Shown: piece by piece, positions 43,792-53,098 of the stretch
Position numbering within the stretch: position 1 is the first letter of the stretch
Layout of the letters: each line of letters starts with the position of its first letter
Assembly: GCF_001294335.1 (NCBI RefSeq)
Contig: NZ_LGKG01000164.1
Span: 1-64,000, forward strand
Direction: 5' to 3'
Source of the DNA: Streptomyces chattanoogensis
GTDB lineage: Bacteria; Actinomycetota; Actinomycetes; Streptomycetales; Streptomycetaceae
DNA: 64,000 nt
Position numbers and translations under genes: made by a program
The notes under the pieces: generated by a model
Seen by the model: the letters and a program-made list of their open reading frames with translations, nothing else
Told to the model about the DNA's origin: nothing
The model's database searches: none

Positions 43792-46700
43792 GGTGCACTC
43801 CCCACCGCCACGCTCTGCGGCTTCTTCTTGCGGTACGCGGCGTACCAGCCGAGGCTGCCCTTGCCGGCCGGGTCGCCGAAGAGGAAGAAGTTGATGCTGG
43901 CGCCTGGTGGGAGTTTGGCGATGCCGAGAAAGCTCAGCCCGGCGTTGGAAAGGCGGAGCGTGAACAGCTTGGAGGTCTTCTCGTATTGCAGGGCAAGGCC
44001 GCTGATCGACACCTTGAGCACACCTTCGAGGGACAGCGTCTTGGCGCCGGGCGCGGTGCCGGGCAGGCGGAGACCGACGAACGCGGAGTGCCGCGGGTCG
44101 CCCGCCCGGGACTGCGGTGACCAGGCCAGCAGCATCGACGAGCTGAACCCGGCCTTGGCCGCGAGCGCACCGGCCGTCCCCATGGTGACCTTGGTGACGA
44201 TGCCGTACCACGGTCCGTCGAGTTCCTGGACCACAGGTCCGATCGCGACCGGCAGAAATCCGTACCCGGCGGGCCGCTTGCCGGCGGGCGCGGCCACGAA
44301 CCCGTCGGGCTGCAGGGCGAATTGCGAGAACAGTCCGCCCTCGCGGGGCCGGCTCGACGCGGTGTCGAAGGCGAGCCCCGAGGGGTCGAAGCGGAAGCTG
44401 ACGGCGTTGGGGGTGGCGGTGGGCGAGGTGAGGTCGACCTGCAGGTGGGAGAAGGCCAGGCCCTGCCCGGACGGCGGGGCGCCGACCGGCGGGCTGCCGA
44501 ACGACAGCATGTCGAATGCGGAGCCGTCGCCGCTGGTCAGCGCGGCGAAGTCGAGTGAGCCCCAGATCAGGAAACGGCTGCGGATCTCGTGCTGGTCCGC
44601 GCTGACGGTGTTGAATTGGACCCGGTCGAAGGCGACTGCCTGCAGGACGTTGCTGTCGAGGGTGAAGACCGTCGGGGCGTCGGTCTCCATGACGTAGGTG
44701 GCCCGGCCGCCCTGACTTTGGTAACGGCCCTTCAGCACCACCGCGTTGGACGCCACCGGCCGTGTTCCGTACGAGGTGGCGGTCACCTGCGATCCGAACA
44801 GTTCGCCGGCGGTGAGCTGCGCCCGGCTGCGGAAGTCGGCGAGCGCGGCGTTGTGGAAGAGAGCCTGGAGCTGCAGGACCCGGAATGCGTACCCCTGGAC
44901 CCCGTCCGGTGTCACCAGCGGCAGGTCCGGGTCGGCTCCGGCGCCCACGCTCGCGCGGAATTCGGGTGTCCGGTAGTCGATGAGGGCGAACAGGCTGCTG
45001 TCGCCGGTGATGCCGATGCTGCCTCCGGTGGCCGCGACGGGCGTGACGGTGATGCCGAAGTGGTGGGCCCGGAACTGACTGAAGTCGATCCCGGCGGACA
45101 GCCCGCGGATCTGCTCGGGCAGTCCGGAGGGGTCGATGCGGGCCCCCAGGACGAGGACGCCCCGCCAGTTCGGGTCCTGGACATGGCGCGCGAAGTCGGC
45201 GTACAGGGTGTTGCCGCGTCCCGCCTCGTCGATGGCCTCCGCGAGGTACCCCTGGAGCCACTGGGACAGCGTGCCGACGGCCTGCTCGTCGCCCGCCGCG
45301 GTGTCGCGGTGCGCGGACACGGAACCGGGCAGCAGGGAGAAGTCGGCCGTGTCGGTCCACTTGGCGGGATGCCGTACGCGGTCGAGGACGGAGCCGTCGC
45401 AGAACTTGAAGATCACCACATTGCGGAAATCACCCAGGGCGGATCCCTTGCCGACGTCGGCGTGCATCGTCCAGCCGCCGATGGTGACGGAGTTGCGGAA
45501 CATCGCGCCGCCCTCCGGCGCCTGCTCCCGGCCCGTCGCCATGGTGCCGAAGGGCGCGGGGTTCACGGCGACGGCGAAGACCTGATTGGCCTGGAGCAGG
45601 TTCACCATCGCCTGGGTGGGGGCGGACAGCGCCAGGTCCGCGGGGTGCGGGCCTGCGCTTCCGGTCCGGGCCAGTGTCACCGCCCGGTAGGTGCTGCCGG
45701 ACAGCTCGACCAGGAACCCCTGCGGGCTCGTCGCCCTGATGGTGTCTTCCACGGCGTCGGCCACCGGGGCCGGCGAGCCGCTCCGCACCGCGACGGCACG
45801 AACGGCGGCCTTCCGCAGGGGCGACAGGATCTGGCTTTCGAAAGGGGCCAGTTCGTCGGCCGGAAAGCCGTCCGGGACGGTCCCGAGACCGGCATAGGGG
45901 ACCAGCGGTACGCCGAACCCGGGAGAACCGGGGAGGAGGGTGCCGATCTCCCGCAGCGGCAGCACCTCTCCGCCACCGACCTTCGCACCGCTCCCGTACA
46001 GCGGCGCACTCTCGGGCTGGGTACGGTGCTCCGCGCTGCCCCCCTCGGCCGGCACCACCGTCACATACGAGGTCCGGCAGCGGTCCGACAACCGCGCGGC
46101 CAGCTCTCCCGGTTCGATCGCCGATGCCTGCTGGTAGGGGAACCGCGCCGCATAGGCCGCCCGGCCGGGTACGAAGCGGAACCGGTCGCAGTCCTGGTCC
46201 GATCCGGACGGCCAGGAGCGGAAGGTCATCCGGTCCAGCCCGTAGAGGCCGCAGAGCAGTTCGTGGGAGGTGCCCGGCGACGTCTCGTCCGCGACAGCCG
46301 GTGCCCAGTCGCCCGCGTAAGTGACGTAGAGCGAAGAGACGTTGGCACTCTCCTCGGTCCTCTGGAGTACCAACGATCCGGCGTACGACCGGAGTTCGTC
46401 CACTTCCCCGCCGATCGGCAGCAGGTCGATGGCGCGCCCCGTGGCGGTACGGAAATGGCTGGGCACCCGGAGAGCGGGGTTCGAGGAGGGCGTGAGAAAG
46501 GAGCGCAGCCGGCCGGTCGCGACGTCCGTGAGCGGCGAGGTGTTGTAGGGGTCGAGGGGGTCGAAGGCGCCGCACCACGGCACACGTTCATCAGCCGTCG
46601 GGGCGAGGACGGGATAGGTCTGGGCGACGGTCTCCCCGTCCGTTCCGGGGTGCGCGTACCGGATGCCCTTCGGCAGGTCGCGGAACGAGCCGAGCAGCGG

Positions 46701-47285
46701 CATCGTTCCCGAGGAGAGCAGGAAGCAGCCGGCGAGCGGCCCGGAGAAGGGGATTCCGCCCTTGGTGGCGAGGGGGCAGGAGTCGTCGTCGTTGCCCTTG
46801 CCTCCGAAGCGGATACCCGGGTCCGGGGAAAGGGCGAGGACCGCGGGGTGGTCGTCGCCGATGCTGAGAGCAGTGCCGGACGGAACGCCGAAGAGGTATC
46901 CGCTCCCCAGGTTCTGTGACCAGTCGTCGGTGGTCTGTGGGTACGGGTCCGGCCTCAGGCGGAGGAAGTACGCGACGTCGATTCCGTGCTCCGCCAGCTG
47001 TGGCCTGATCCAGAGGCAGTACCACTTGTCCGCGGCGAACTCCCGTACGGCAGAGATGAATGCGTCAATGCTGTCCTGGTGATGTTCTTCGTACGGCACC
47101 TGCGATGCGAACAGATAGTGTGCGTGAGATCTAAGGGAGCGCCTCACCGGGATTGTTTCCTCCGGTGCGGGTTCCTCGGGGAGTAAGAGCCCGCGCCAGC
47201 CCAGCTCGTTCGGCCCGGAGGGCAGAGCATAGAGAAGCGTCTGGCCGACACGGGTGAAGGAGAGTTCCTCGTCGTTCGCCGTCAT
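43788..47285 (-). CDS. Large uncharacterised protein (1165 aa) of the giant operon
   Basis: No domain recognised. It begins TANDEELSFTRVGQTLLYAL and has no signal peptide or membrane helix. The middle is mixed alpha/beta (SIDAFISAVREFAADKWYCL, LCGLYGLDRMTFRSW), and the last ~300 residues are beta-rich (SLEGVLKVSISGLALQYEKT, RLSNAGLSFLGIAKLPPG). The GLSFLG element recalls GVQLSFLGYD in the N-terminus of the 3394-aa protein, hinting at a common fold or shared ancestry. The ATG at 47285 lies 77 bp after the small first gene; its stop overlaps the nuclease start by 4 bp. Probably a structural or targeting component. Confidence 0.85.
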   Translation of the reverse strand: MTANDEELSFTRVGQTLLYALPSGPNELGWRGLLLPEEPAPEETIPVRRSLRSHAHYLFASQVPYEEHHQDSIDAFISAVREFAADKWYCLWIRPQLAEHGIDVAYFLRLRPDPYPQTTDDWSQNLGSGYLFGVPSGTALSIGDDHPAVLALSPDPGIRFGGKGNDDDSCPLATKGGIPFSGPLAGCFLLSSGTMPLLGSFRDLPKGIRYAHPGTDGETVAQTYPVLAPTADERVPWCGAFDPLDPYNTSPLTDVATGRLRSFLTPSSNPALRVPSHFRTATGRAIDLLPIGGEVDELRSYAGSLVLQRTEESANVSSLYVTYAGDWAPAVADETSPGTSHELLCGLYGLDRMTFRSWPSGSDQDCDRFRFVPGRAAYAARFPYQQASAIEPGELAARLSDRCRTSYVTVVPAEGGSAEHRTQPESAPLYGSGAKVGGGEVLPLREIGTLLPGSPGFGVPLVPYAGLGTVPDGFPADELAPFESQILSPLRKAAVRAVAVRSGSPAPVADAVEDTIRATSPQGFLVELSGSTYRAVTLARTGSAGPHPADLALSAPTQAMVNLLQANQVFAVAVNPAPFGTMATGREQAPEGGAMFRNSVTIGGWTMHADVGKGSALGDFRNVVIFKFCDGSVLDRVRHPAKWTDTADFSLLPGSVSAHRDTAAGDEQAVGTLSQWLQGYLAEAIDEAGRGNTLYADFARHVQDPNWRGVLVLGARIDPSGLPEQIRGLSAGIDFSQFRAHHFGITVTPVAATGGSIGITGDSSLFALIDYRTPEFRASVGAGADPDLPLVTPDGVQGYAFRVLQLQALFHNAALADFRSRAQLTAGELFGSQVTATSYGTRPVASNAVVLKGRYQSQGGRATYVMETDAPTVFTLDSNVLQAVAFDRVQFNTVSADQHEIRSRFLIWGSLDFAALTSGDGSAFDMLSFGSPPVGAPPSGQGLAFSHLQVDLTSPTATPNAVSFRFDPSGLAFDTASSRPREGGLFSQFALQPDGFVAAPAGKRPAGYGFLPVAIGPVVQELDGPWYGIVTKVTMGTAGALAAKAGFSSSMLLAWSPQSRAGDPRHSAFVGLRLPGTAPGAKTLSLEGVLKVSISGLALQYEKTSKLFTLRLSNAGLSFLGIAKLPPGASINFFLFGDPAGKGSLGWYAAYRKKKPQSVAVGSAP

Positions 47286-47362
47286 TTCCGTATGCCCTGC
47301 CGTTTCTGCGCTTTCCGGTTATGCCCCTGATCTCGGGAGGCGGAGGCGAGTCCGCGACCGGC

Positions 47363-47707
47363 TCATTCGCCCTCGAGGTTCCAGTAGCGGAAGGTTCGCG
47401 CGTGCAGGTGAGTTCCCATCGGGTTGCTGATCTTCATGTCGTAGTAGAGGTGACCCTGGCGCCGCTCGGTGGGGATGTAGAGGCGGAAGAGGGCGCCCTT
47501 GTTGACGACGATTTCTCCGTCGACCGTCAGGTCGTCGGTCGTCTCGTCCACGGGCTGCGACTGGGTGAGCTTGGTGGTCCACAGGCGCTGCTTCGAGTCG
47601 AAAATCTCGATCAGCACCTCCTGCGGACCGTCCTTCTTCACCGTGGACTGGATCCAGATGCGATCTGTCACATCCTCACGCTTGGGTCCCCACTGACTGT
47701 CGGCCAT
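47363..47707 (-). CDS. Small beta-rich protein, first gene of the giant operon (114 aa)
   Basis: Not recognised. The ATG at 47707 follows a good GAAGGAG site. The product (ADSQWGPKREDVTDRIWIQS, EVLIEIFDSKQRLWTTKLTQ, LFRLYIPTERRQGHLYYDMK) has alternating hydrophobic residues typical of a single beta sandwich, with no signal peptide and no Cys. It precedes the 1165-aa protein by 77 bp on the same strand, so it is very probably the promoter-proximal gene of the operon. An in-frame upstream extension to 47842 lacks a ribosome site. Confidence 0.8.
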   Translation of the reverse strand: MADSQWGPKREDVTDRIWIQSTVKKDGPQEVLIEIFDSKQRLWTTKLTQSQPVDETTDDLTVDGEIVVNKGALFRLYIPTERRQGHLYYDMKISNPMGTHLHARTFRYWNLEGE

Positions 47708-47790
47708 GGAATACTCCTTCGGACTCACGGGGGGGGATGGCATGGCGATGACACCCCGCCGAGAAAAGGGCAGAGCATTCGCCAGCATTT

Positions 47791-47820
47791 TGAATAGCAG
47801 ATGGCATATGCGCTTGTCAT
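47791..47820 (-). promoter_or_regulatory. Possible promoter of the giant operon
   Basis: On the minus strand ATGACA and TATTCA are separated by 18 bases in an AT-rich stretch about 85 bp upstream of the first gene. They resemble a sigma-70-type -35/-10 pair. This is a weak assignment from consensus alone. Confidence 0.35.
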
Positions 47821-47934
47821 GACGACATTGCTTCGCCGCCATGAATTGACTTCAATGCAGGAATGCCATGCCAGCGCGCGGCGTGAATGCGGGGCCAGCA
47901 CCTGAAACCGCCTCCGGCCGCGGTGCCCCCTCCG

Positions 47935-48383
<449 letters not shown>

Positions 48384-50141
48384 ATGTCGGAATCGCAGCA
48401 GTACGCACCGGCCGCGAGCGGTCCGCACGGGCCGCAGCTCCACGCGCCGGGCCGGGTGCGCAGCCTGCTCGACGCCGTGATGAGCCTGGGGCGGGGGCTC
48501 GAACTCCCGCAAGTGCTCAGGGGCATCGTGGAGGCGGCGGTCACCCTCACCGACGCGGAATACGGCGCGCTCGGCGTGGTCGGGGACGGGCAGCTGTCCC
48601 AGTTCCTGCCCGTCGGGATGTCCGACGAGCTCATCGGGCTGATCGGCCGGACGCCGTGCGGTCGCGGCATCCTCGGGGAGTTGATCCGCAACCCGGCGCC
48701 ACTGCGGCTCACCGACCTGACCAAGCATCCGCGCAGCCATGGCTTTCCGGCCAACCATCCTCCGATGCGGACCTTCCTGGGGGTGCCGGTCCGGGTCCGC
48801 GACGAGGTGTTCGGCAACCTCTACCTCACCGAGAAGCGCGGCGGCGGCTCGTTCGACACGGACGACGAGGCCGTGTTGACCACGTTGTCCATCGCGGCGG
48901 GGGTAGCGATCGACAACGCCCGCATGTACCACGAGAGCCGCCGCCGCGAACGGTGGTTGGAGGCACTGAGCGAGATCACCCGCAGCTTGCTGTCCGGTAC
49001 CGACGCCGACGAGGTGCTGCGGCTGATCGCCGAGCGCGCGCAGGAGGTCGCCGGCGCGGACAGCGCGGCGGTCCTGCTGCCGGCGTCCTCGTCCGCGGAC
49101 CAACTGACGGTGGCGGTGGCGTGCGGTTCGGGCGCGAGCCGGATACTGGGGCTGCGCGTGCCCACCGGCGGTTCACTGCCCGGACTGGCCGTCCGCAGCG
49201 GCCGGCCCGTGGTCAGTGCCGATCTACGGGCCGACCCACGGGCGTACCCGCTGGGCCCGGGCGCCCCCGGCACCGAGGCCGTGCACCCGCCCAAGGGAGA
49301 GGAACCGCACGGCGCCGCGCTGACCGACGAGCCCCCACAGACGCACGGGCCGACGGTCGCCGTCCCGCTCCAGGTGGACACCGGCTGCGGCGCACTGCGG
49401 CTGAGCCGCCTGACCGGGCGGCCCGCCTTCGACGACGCCGAGGTCACCCTGATTTCGGGCTTCGCCGACCAGGCTGTGATCGCCTTGGAACTCGCCCGCC
49501 GGCGAGCCGAGTCGGAGGAGCTGACGGTTCTTCACGACCGTGACCGGATCGCTCGGGACCTGCACGACCTCGCCATCCAGCGGCTGTTCGCGACCGGCAT
49601 CACCCTGCAGAGCGCGACCCGGCTGATCGACCGTCCGGAGGCCGCCGAACGGGTGGGCCGCGCGGTCAACGACCTGGACACCACCATCAAGATCATCCGG
49701 TCCACGATCTTCGGACTGCGCACCACCGGGGGCACCACCGGGGACGGCACCGGTGGCCGTGGTCTGCGCCGCGACCTGACCGAGACCCTCCAGCGGGCGG
49801 CCGGCCCCCTCGGCTTCAGCCCCGCCCTGCGGATCGACGGCCCGGTGGACGCCGCGGTCTCCGACGGCCTGTCCCAGCACCTCGTGGCGGTGACCGCGGA
49901 GGCCCTCAGCAACGCCGCCCGCCACGCCCACGCCCGCCACCTGGACGTCACGCTGTCGGTAACCGCGGACGCGGTGACGCTGACAGTGACGGACGACGGG
50001 GTGGGGGTCGGGGACGCACCGCACACCGGAGGACTGGCCAACATGCAGGCCCGAGCCGACATGCACGGTGGCCGGCTGGCCGTCGAGAGGCCGGAGTGCG
50101 GTGGCACCCGCATCGTGTGGCGGGCGCCGCTGCCCGACTGA
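48384..50141 (+). CDS. GAF-domain sensor histidine kinase, DevS/OsdK-like
   Basis: A 585-aa cytoplasmic sensor with two GAF domains (about residues 35-180, with GRGILGELIRNPAPLRLTDL and RTFLGVPVRVRDEVFGNLYL; and about 200-390). These precede a HisKA_3 dimerisation domain whose phospho-acceptor lies in RDRIARDLHDLAIQRLFATG. HATPase motifs follow: EALSNAARHAHARHL, DDGVGVG and GGLANMQARADMHGG. The layout and the RDLHD...QRLFA segment are those of DevS/DosT and Streptomyces OsdK kinases, which sense O2, NO or CO through heme in a GAF domain. The heme ligand was not identified here. The ATG at 48384 follows GGAG. It converges on the NarL-type regulator gene. Confidence 0.9.
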   Translation: MSESQQYAPAASGPHGPQLHAPGRVRSLLDAVMSLGRGLELPQVLRGIVEAAVTLTDAEYGALGVVGDGQLSQFLPVGMSDELIGLIGRTPCGRGILGELIRNPAPLRLTDLTKHPRSHGFPANHPPMRTFLGVPVRVRDEVFGNLYLTEKRGGGSFDTDDEAVLTTLSIAAGVAIDNARMYHESRRRERWLEALSEITRSLLSGTDADEVLRLIAERAQEVAGADSAAVLLPASSSADQLTVAVACGSGASRILGLRVPTGGSLPGLAVRSGRPVVSADLRADPRAYPLGPGAPGTEAVHPPKGEEPHGAALTDEPPQTHGPTVAVPLQVDTGCGALRLSRLTGRPAFDDAEVTLISGFADQAVIALELARRRAESEELTVLHDRDRIARDLHDLAIQRLFATGITLQSATRLIDRPEAAERVGRAVNDLDTTIKIIRSTIFGLRTTGGTTGDGTGGRGLRRDLTETLQRAAGPLGFSPALRIDGPVDAAVSDGLSQHLVAVTAEALSNAARHAHARHLDVTLSVTADAVTLTVTDDGVGVGDAPHTGGLANMQARADMHGGRLAVERPECGGTRIVWRAPLPD

Positions 50142-50243
50142 CCTGGTCGGTTCCGGTGCCGTACACGGTCGCGCCGGGGCACCGCTCGGCTCGCGGCGCA
50201 CCGGGAGTGGCGGGTCAGGCCCTGGAGGTTCCTGGTGCCGCGG

Positions 50244-50978
50244 TCACGCCCGTGGCCCCTTCAGCCGTTCGACGACCATCGCCGCCTGGACCCGGCGGCC
50301 CACCCCCAGCTTGGACAGGATCGCGGACACCCGGTTCTTGACCGTCTTCTCCGAGAGGAACAGCCGGTCCGCAATCTGACGATTCGTCAAACCCTCGCCG
50401 ATCAGGTCCAGCACCTCCCGCTCTCGCGGTGAGAGCCGGCCGAGTTCGGATGTCTCCGCCTCCGTCGCCTGGGCCCGGCCGGGGTCGCGCAGCCGCTCCA
50501 TCACCCGCGTCGCGGTGCGCGGATCCAGCATCGACTGCCCCGCCGCGACCGTGCGGATCGCGTGCACCAGCGCAGTGCCGTCGATCTGCTTGAGTACGTA
50601 GCCGGCCGCCCCGGCCATGATGGCGTCGAACAGCGCCTCGTCGTCGTCGAAGGACGTCAGCATCAGGCAGGCCAGATCCGGCACACGGGCCCGTAACTCC
50701 CGGCAGACCTCGATCCCTTCGTGGTCGCCGTCGGGTCCGTCGGTGCCGCCCAGCCGGACGTCGAGGACGGCCACCTGCGGACGGATCGCCGGCACCCGGG
50801 CGAGGGCCTGCCGGGCGTCCCCCGCCTCCCCCACGACCTCGATGTCCTCCTCGGCCTCCAGTAGGTCCCGCACACCGCGGCGGACCACCTCGTGGTCGTC
50901 GAGGATGAAGACGCGCAGCGGCATACCGGGGGCGGCGACGGGGGCGGCGGGGGCAGGGTGAACAGGCTGCTGGTTCAT
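50244..50978 (-). CDS. NarL/FixJ response regulator, DevR/OsdR-like
   Basis: A 244-aa regulator. The receiver domain has RVFILDDHEVVRRGVRDLLE (acidic pair), PQVAVLDVRLGG with the phospho-accepting Asp, MLTSFDDDE and AGYVLKQI with the conserved Lys. The LuxR-type HTH is LGRLSPREREVLDLIGEGLT then NRQIADRLFLSEKTVKNRVS. These match the DevR/DosR group. The loop after the Asp is expanded with GTDGPDGDHEG. It faces the GAF kinase (102 bp between stops), its presumed partner, and is divergent from the flavohemoprotein gene. The start is taken as ATG 50978; a later ATG at 50924 is also possible. Confidence 0.92.
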   Translation of the reverse strand: MNQQPVHPAPAAPVAAPGMPLRVFILDDHEVVRRGVRDLLEAEEDIEVVGEAGDARQALARVPAIRPQVAVLDVRLGGTDGPDGDHEGIEVCRELRARVPDLACLMLTSFDDDEALFDAIMAGAAGYVLKQIDGTALVHAIRTVAAGQSMLDPRTATRVMERLRDPGRAQATEAETSELGRLSPREREVLDLIGEGLTNRQIADRLFLSEKTVKNRVSAILSKLGVGRRVQAAMVVERLKGPRA

Positions 50979-51061
50979 GCACTCTCGCTCTGTGTTCTCG
51001 CGGTTCGGCGGGGCACAAGGGTCCCGGCCACGAGGTTCGTCGGGTTCGGTGGCCCGCGCAA

Positions 51062-51075
51062 GGGCCGAACGGCCC
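51062..51075. promoter_or_regulatory. DevR/OsdR-type box between the regulator and flavohemoprotein genes
   Basis: GGGCCGAACGGCCC is a perfect 5-bp-arm palindrome with a 4-base centre, of the type bound by DevR/OsdR regulators in actinobacteria. It lies 69 bp before the flavohemoprotein start and 84 bp from the regulator start. Confidence 0.65.
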
Positions 51076-51094
51076 CGGGACCGGGGCCGTTCGG
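51065..51094. repeat. Perfect 30-bp palindrome overlapping the DevR-type box
   Basis: CCGAACGGCCCCGG-GA-CCGGGGCCGTTCGG: 14-bp arms with a 2-base centre. It overlaps the regulator box and could be a second, high-affinity operator or a cruciform/mRNA hairpin in the flavohemoprotein leader. Confidence 0.75.
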
Positions 51095-51143
51095 GCAAGG
51101 AACCGGGTTGCGAGACTGGCACTCCCGTCAGGAGGTCGATTCC

Positions 51144-52511
51144 ATGCAGCAGTCCCACCAGCCCGCACATTCCGCTTCTCACGTTCCGTCCGGGCGGTCC
51201 GGCGCGGGCACCGTCGGCGGCGAGTACCACGCCCTGCTCGCCCGGCACGACGCCATGCGGCTGCGCCGGCGCATCCTCAGCCAAGGCGGGGCAACCGCGC
51301 CGGACTCAACGCCCGCTTCCTACGACGGCGCCGCGGACCAGCAGCTGATCACCCAGTACCTCGGCCTGGTCACGCCGTTCGGCGACCTGATCGCCCGCCT
51401 CTACGACGAGATGTTCGCCCGGTGGCCCTACCTGCGGTCGCTGTTTCCCGAGGGCATGGACTTCCAGCGTGCCCATCTGGCCCGCGCCTTCTGGTACCTG
51501 ATCGAGAATCTGCACCGCCCCGCAGAGGTGGCCGCCTACTTCCGGCAGCTCGGCCATGACCACCGCAAGCTCGGGGTGCGTCCGGTGCACTACGAGGCGT
51601 TCGAGGCGGCACTGTGCGCGGCGCTGCGGAGCACCGCCGGACCCCGCTGGGCCGAGGCGGCGGAACAGGCATGGGTGCGGATGTTACGGTTCGCCGTCGC
51701 GTCGATGGTCGACGGCGCCGACGCCGCGCTCGCCGAACCCCCGTGCTGGCAGGGCACGGTCACCGCCCATCAGCGGCGCAGCCCGGACCTCGCGGTGCTG
51801 CGGATCCGGCTGCCCGAGCCGTACCCGTACCGGGCCGGCCAGTTCGCGGCGGTCGAGTCCCCACTGATTCCCCAGGCGTGGCGGCACTACTCCCTCGCGT
51901 CGGCGCCGGGGCCCGGCGGCGAGGTGGAACTCCACGTTCGATGCACCGGTCCCGGCGGAGTCAGCGAGGCCCTGGTCAGCGGCACCCGGGTCGGCGACAT
52001 CCTGCGCCTGGGCCCGGCGCACGGCACGATGACACTCCGGGAGGAAGACCGCTCCCGCGACCTGCTGATGGTGGCGGGCGGCACGGGCTGGGCGCCGATC
52101 AAGGCGCTGCTCGAGGAGTGGGTGGGCCGTCGCCGCGGGACCGGTGGTCTTCCGCAGCGCCCGGCCGGCCGGGTGGACCTCTTCGTCGGCGCCCGCAGTC
52201 GCGCCGAGCTGTATGACGTCGCGGCGCTGACCCGGTTGGCGGCACGCCACGACCGGTTGAGGGTGGTCCAGGTACTGGACGTGGACGTCGTACCGGAGAA
52301 CGTCGGCCCGCCGGCCGCGTACAGTCCGCTGGCCGAGGCGGTGGCGCGGCACGGGCAGCGGTCGCATCACTGCGCCTTTGTCAGTGGTCCGCCGGCCATG
52401 GTCGGTGCCACGGTCGCGCGGCTGACCGCGGCCGGCATGCCGGCCGACCACATCCGCCACGACCCGGTGCCCGCCCCGCTGATCCCGCCGGCCGACGGCC
52501 GCGCGGCGTAG
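51144..52511 (+). CDS. hmp: Flavohemoprotein (globin plus FAD/NAD(P)H reductase), Hmp-like
   Basis: A 455-aa protein likely acting as nitric oxide dioxygenase. After a ~65-residue low-complexity N-terminus comes a globin domain (about 70-195: QQLITQYLGLVTPFGDLIAR, HDHRKLGVRPVHYEAFEAAL, where the first or second His is the probable heme ligand). Then follows the ferredoxin-reductase part: RHYSLAS for FAD, GPAHGTMTL, AGGTGWAPIKALL for NAD(P)H, and a C-terminal CAFVSGPPAMVGATV. The ATG at 51144 follows AGGAGG. It is divergent from the DevR-type regulator, with a perfect regulator box between, so control by that regulator is likely. The N-terminal extension is unusual for Hmp. Confidence 0.92.
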   Translation: MQQSHQPAHSASHVPSGRSGAGTVGGEYHALLARHDAMRLRRRILSQGGATAPDSTPASYDGAADQQLITQYLGLVTPFGDLIARLYDEMFARWPYLRSLFPEGMDFQRAHLARAFWYLIENLHRPAEVAAYFRQLGHDHRKLGVRPVHYEAFEAALCAALRSTAGPRWAEAAEQAWVRMLRFAVASMVDGADAALAEPPCWQGTVTAHQRRSPDLAVLRIRLPEPYPYRAGQFAAVESPLIPQAWRHYSLASAPGPGGEVELHVRCTGPGGVSEALVSGTRVGDILRLGPAHGTMTLREEDRSRDLLMVAGGTGWAPIKALLEEWVGRRRGTGGLPQRPAGRVDLFVGARSRAELYDVAALTRLAARHDRLRVVQVLDVDVVPENVGPPAAYSPLAEAVARHGQRSHHCAFVSGPPAMVGATVARLTAAGMPADHIRHDPVPAPLIPPADGRAA

Positions 52512-53098
52512 ACGTCTCTACGCGCTGGCGGTGCCGCAGTTCCAGCAGAGCGATCGCCCTGCCCCGGGTGCTGGTGGCCCCGAGCCCCGTGTCGGTGGCC
52601 ATGGGCAGATCAGGCGGTACTTCACTCCGGCGGGTGCGTACTGACTTCCTTCGATGTCATCAAGCGGCTCCCCCTCCGCGCCCTCCAGGCGGGCGACGAA
52701 ATCAGCGCCCGGACATCGCGACCCCCGACATTCAGGGCGCGGATATCAGATGGGGACCACTTCGACCACCGAGTCCAGCAGTTCGCGGAGCTCTCAGGGA
52801 ACCCCACGCGTCTTCTGAGCCCGCCCGCGGGTCACCGTCCGCGATCCATACCGCGCGACCGCTCGTCTACGAGGAAGGGCACACGCCGAACGGACGCCCG
52901 AACCTGCATATCTTCTATGCCTTCAGACTTTCCACCAGAACGGGCTACACGAGATCTCCGCCCCAACTGTTTGAATAATGGGGCAATCAAAACACCCTGC
53001 GCCGGGCGCGGAATAACTCCGCCCTGGAGAGCCAGGATCCCTTCCGGATCACATGGCAGTGGCATGGGTGCCGTGTCTGGGAAGGAGCGCCGCAGACG
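52512..53098. other. Intergenic region, 587 bp
   Basis: No convincing gene. A locally AT-richer part around 52900-53000 (CTGTTTGAATAATGGGGC) probably holds the promoter of the secreted enzyme gene that follows. Confidence 0.4.

Noticed and set aside
32230..47707. Giant operon as a contractile injection system or tailocin
   Set aside because: No sheath, tube, baseplate, spike or AAA ATPase gene is found in or beside it. Only the LysM repeats recall such systems, so the label is not justified.
51144..52511. Flavohemoprotein N-terminal 65 residues as a separate domain or signal peptide
   Set aside because: The segment is polar and low-complexity (His, Ser, Gly rich) without a hydrophobic core, so it is best seen as an extension.
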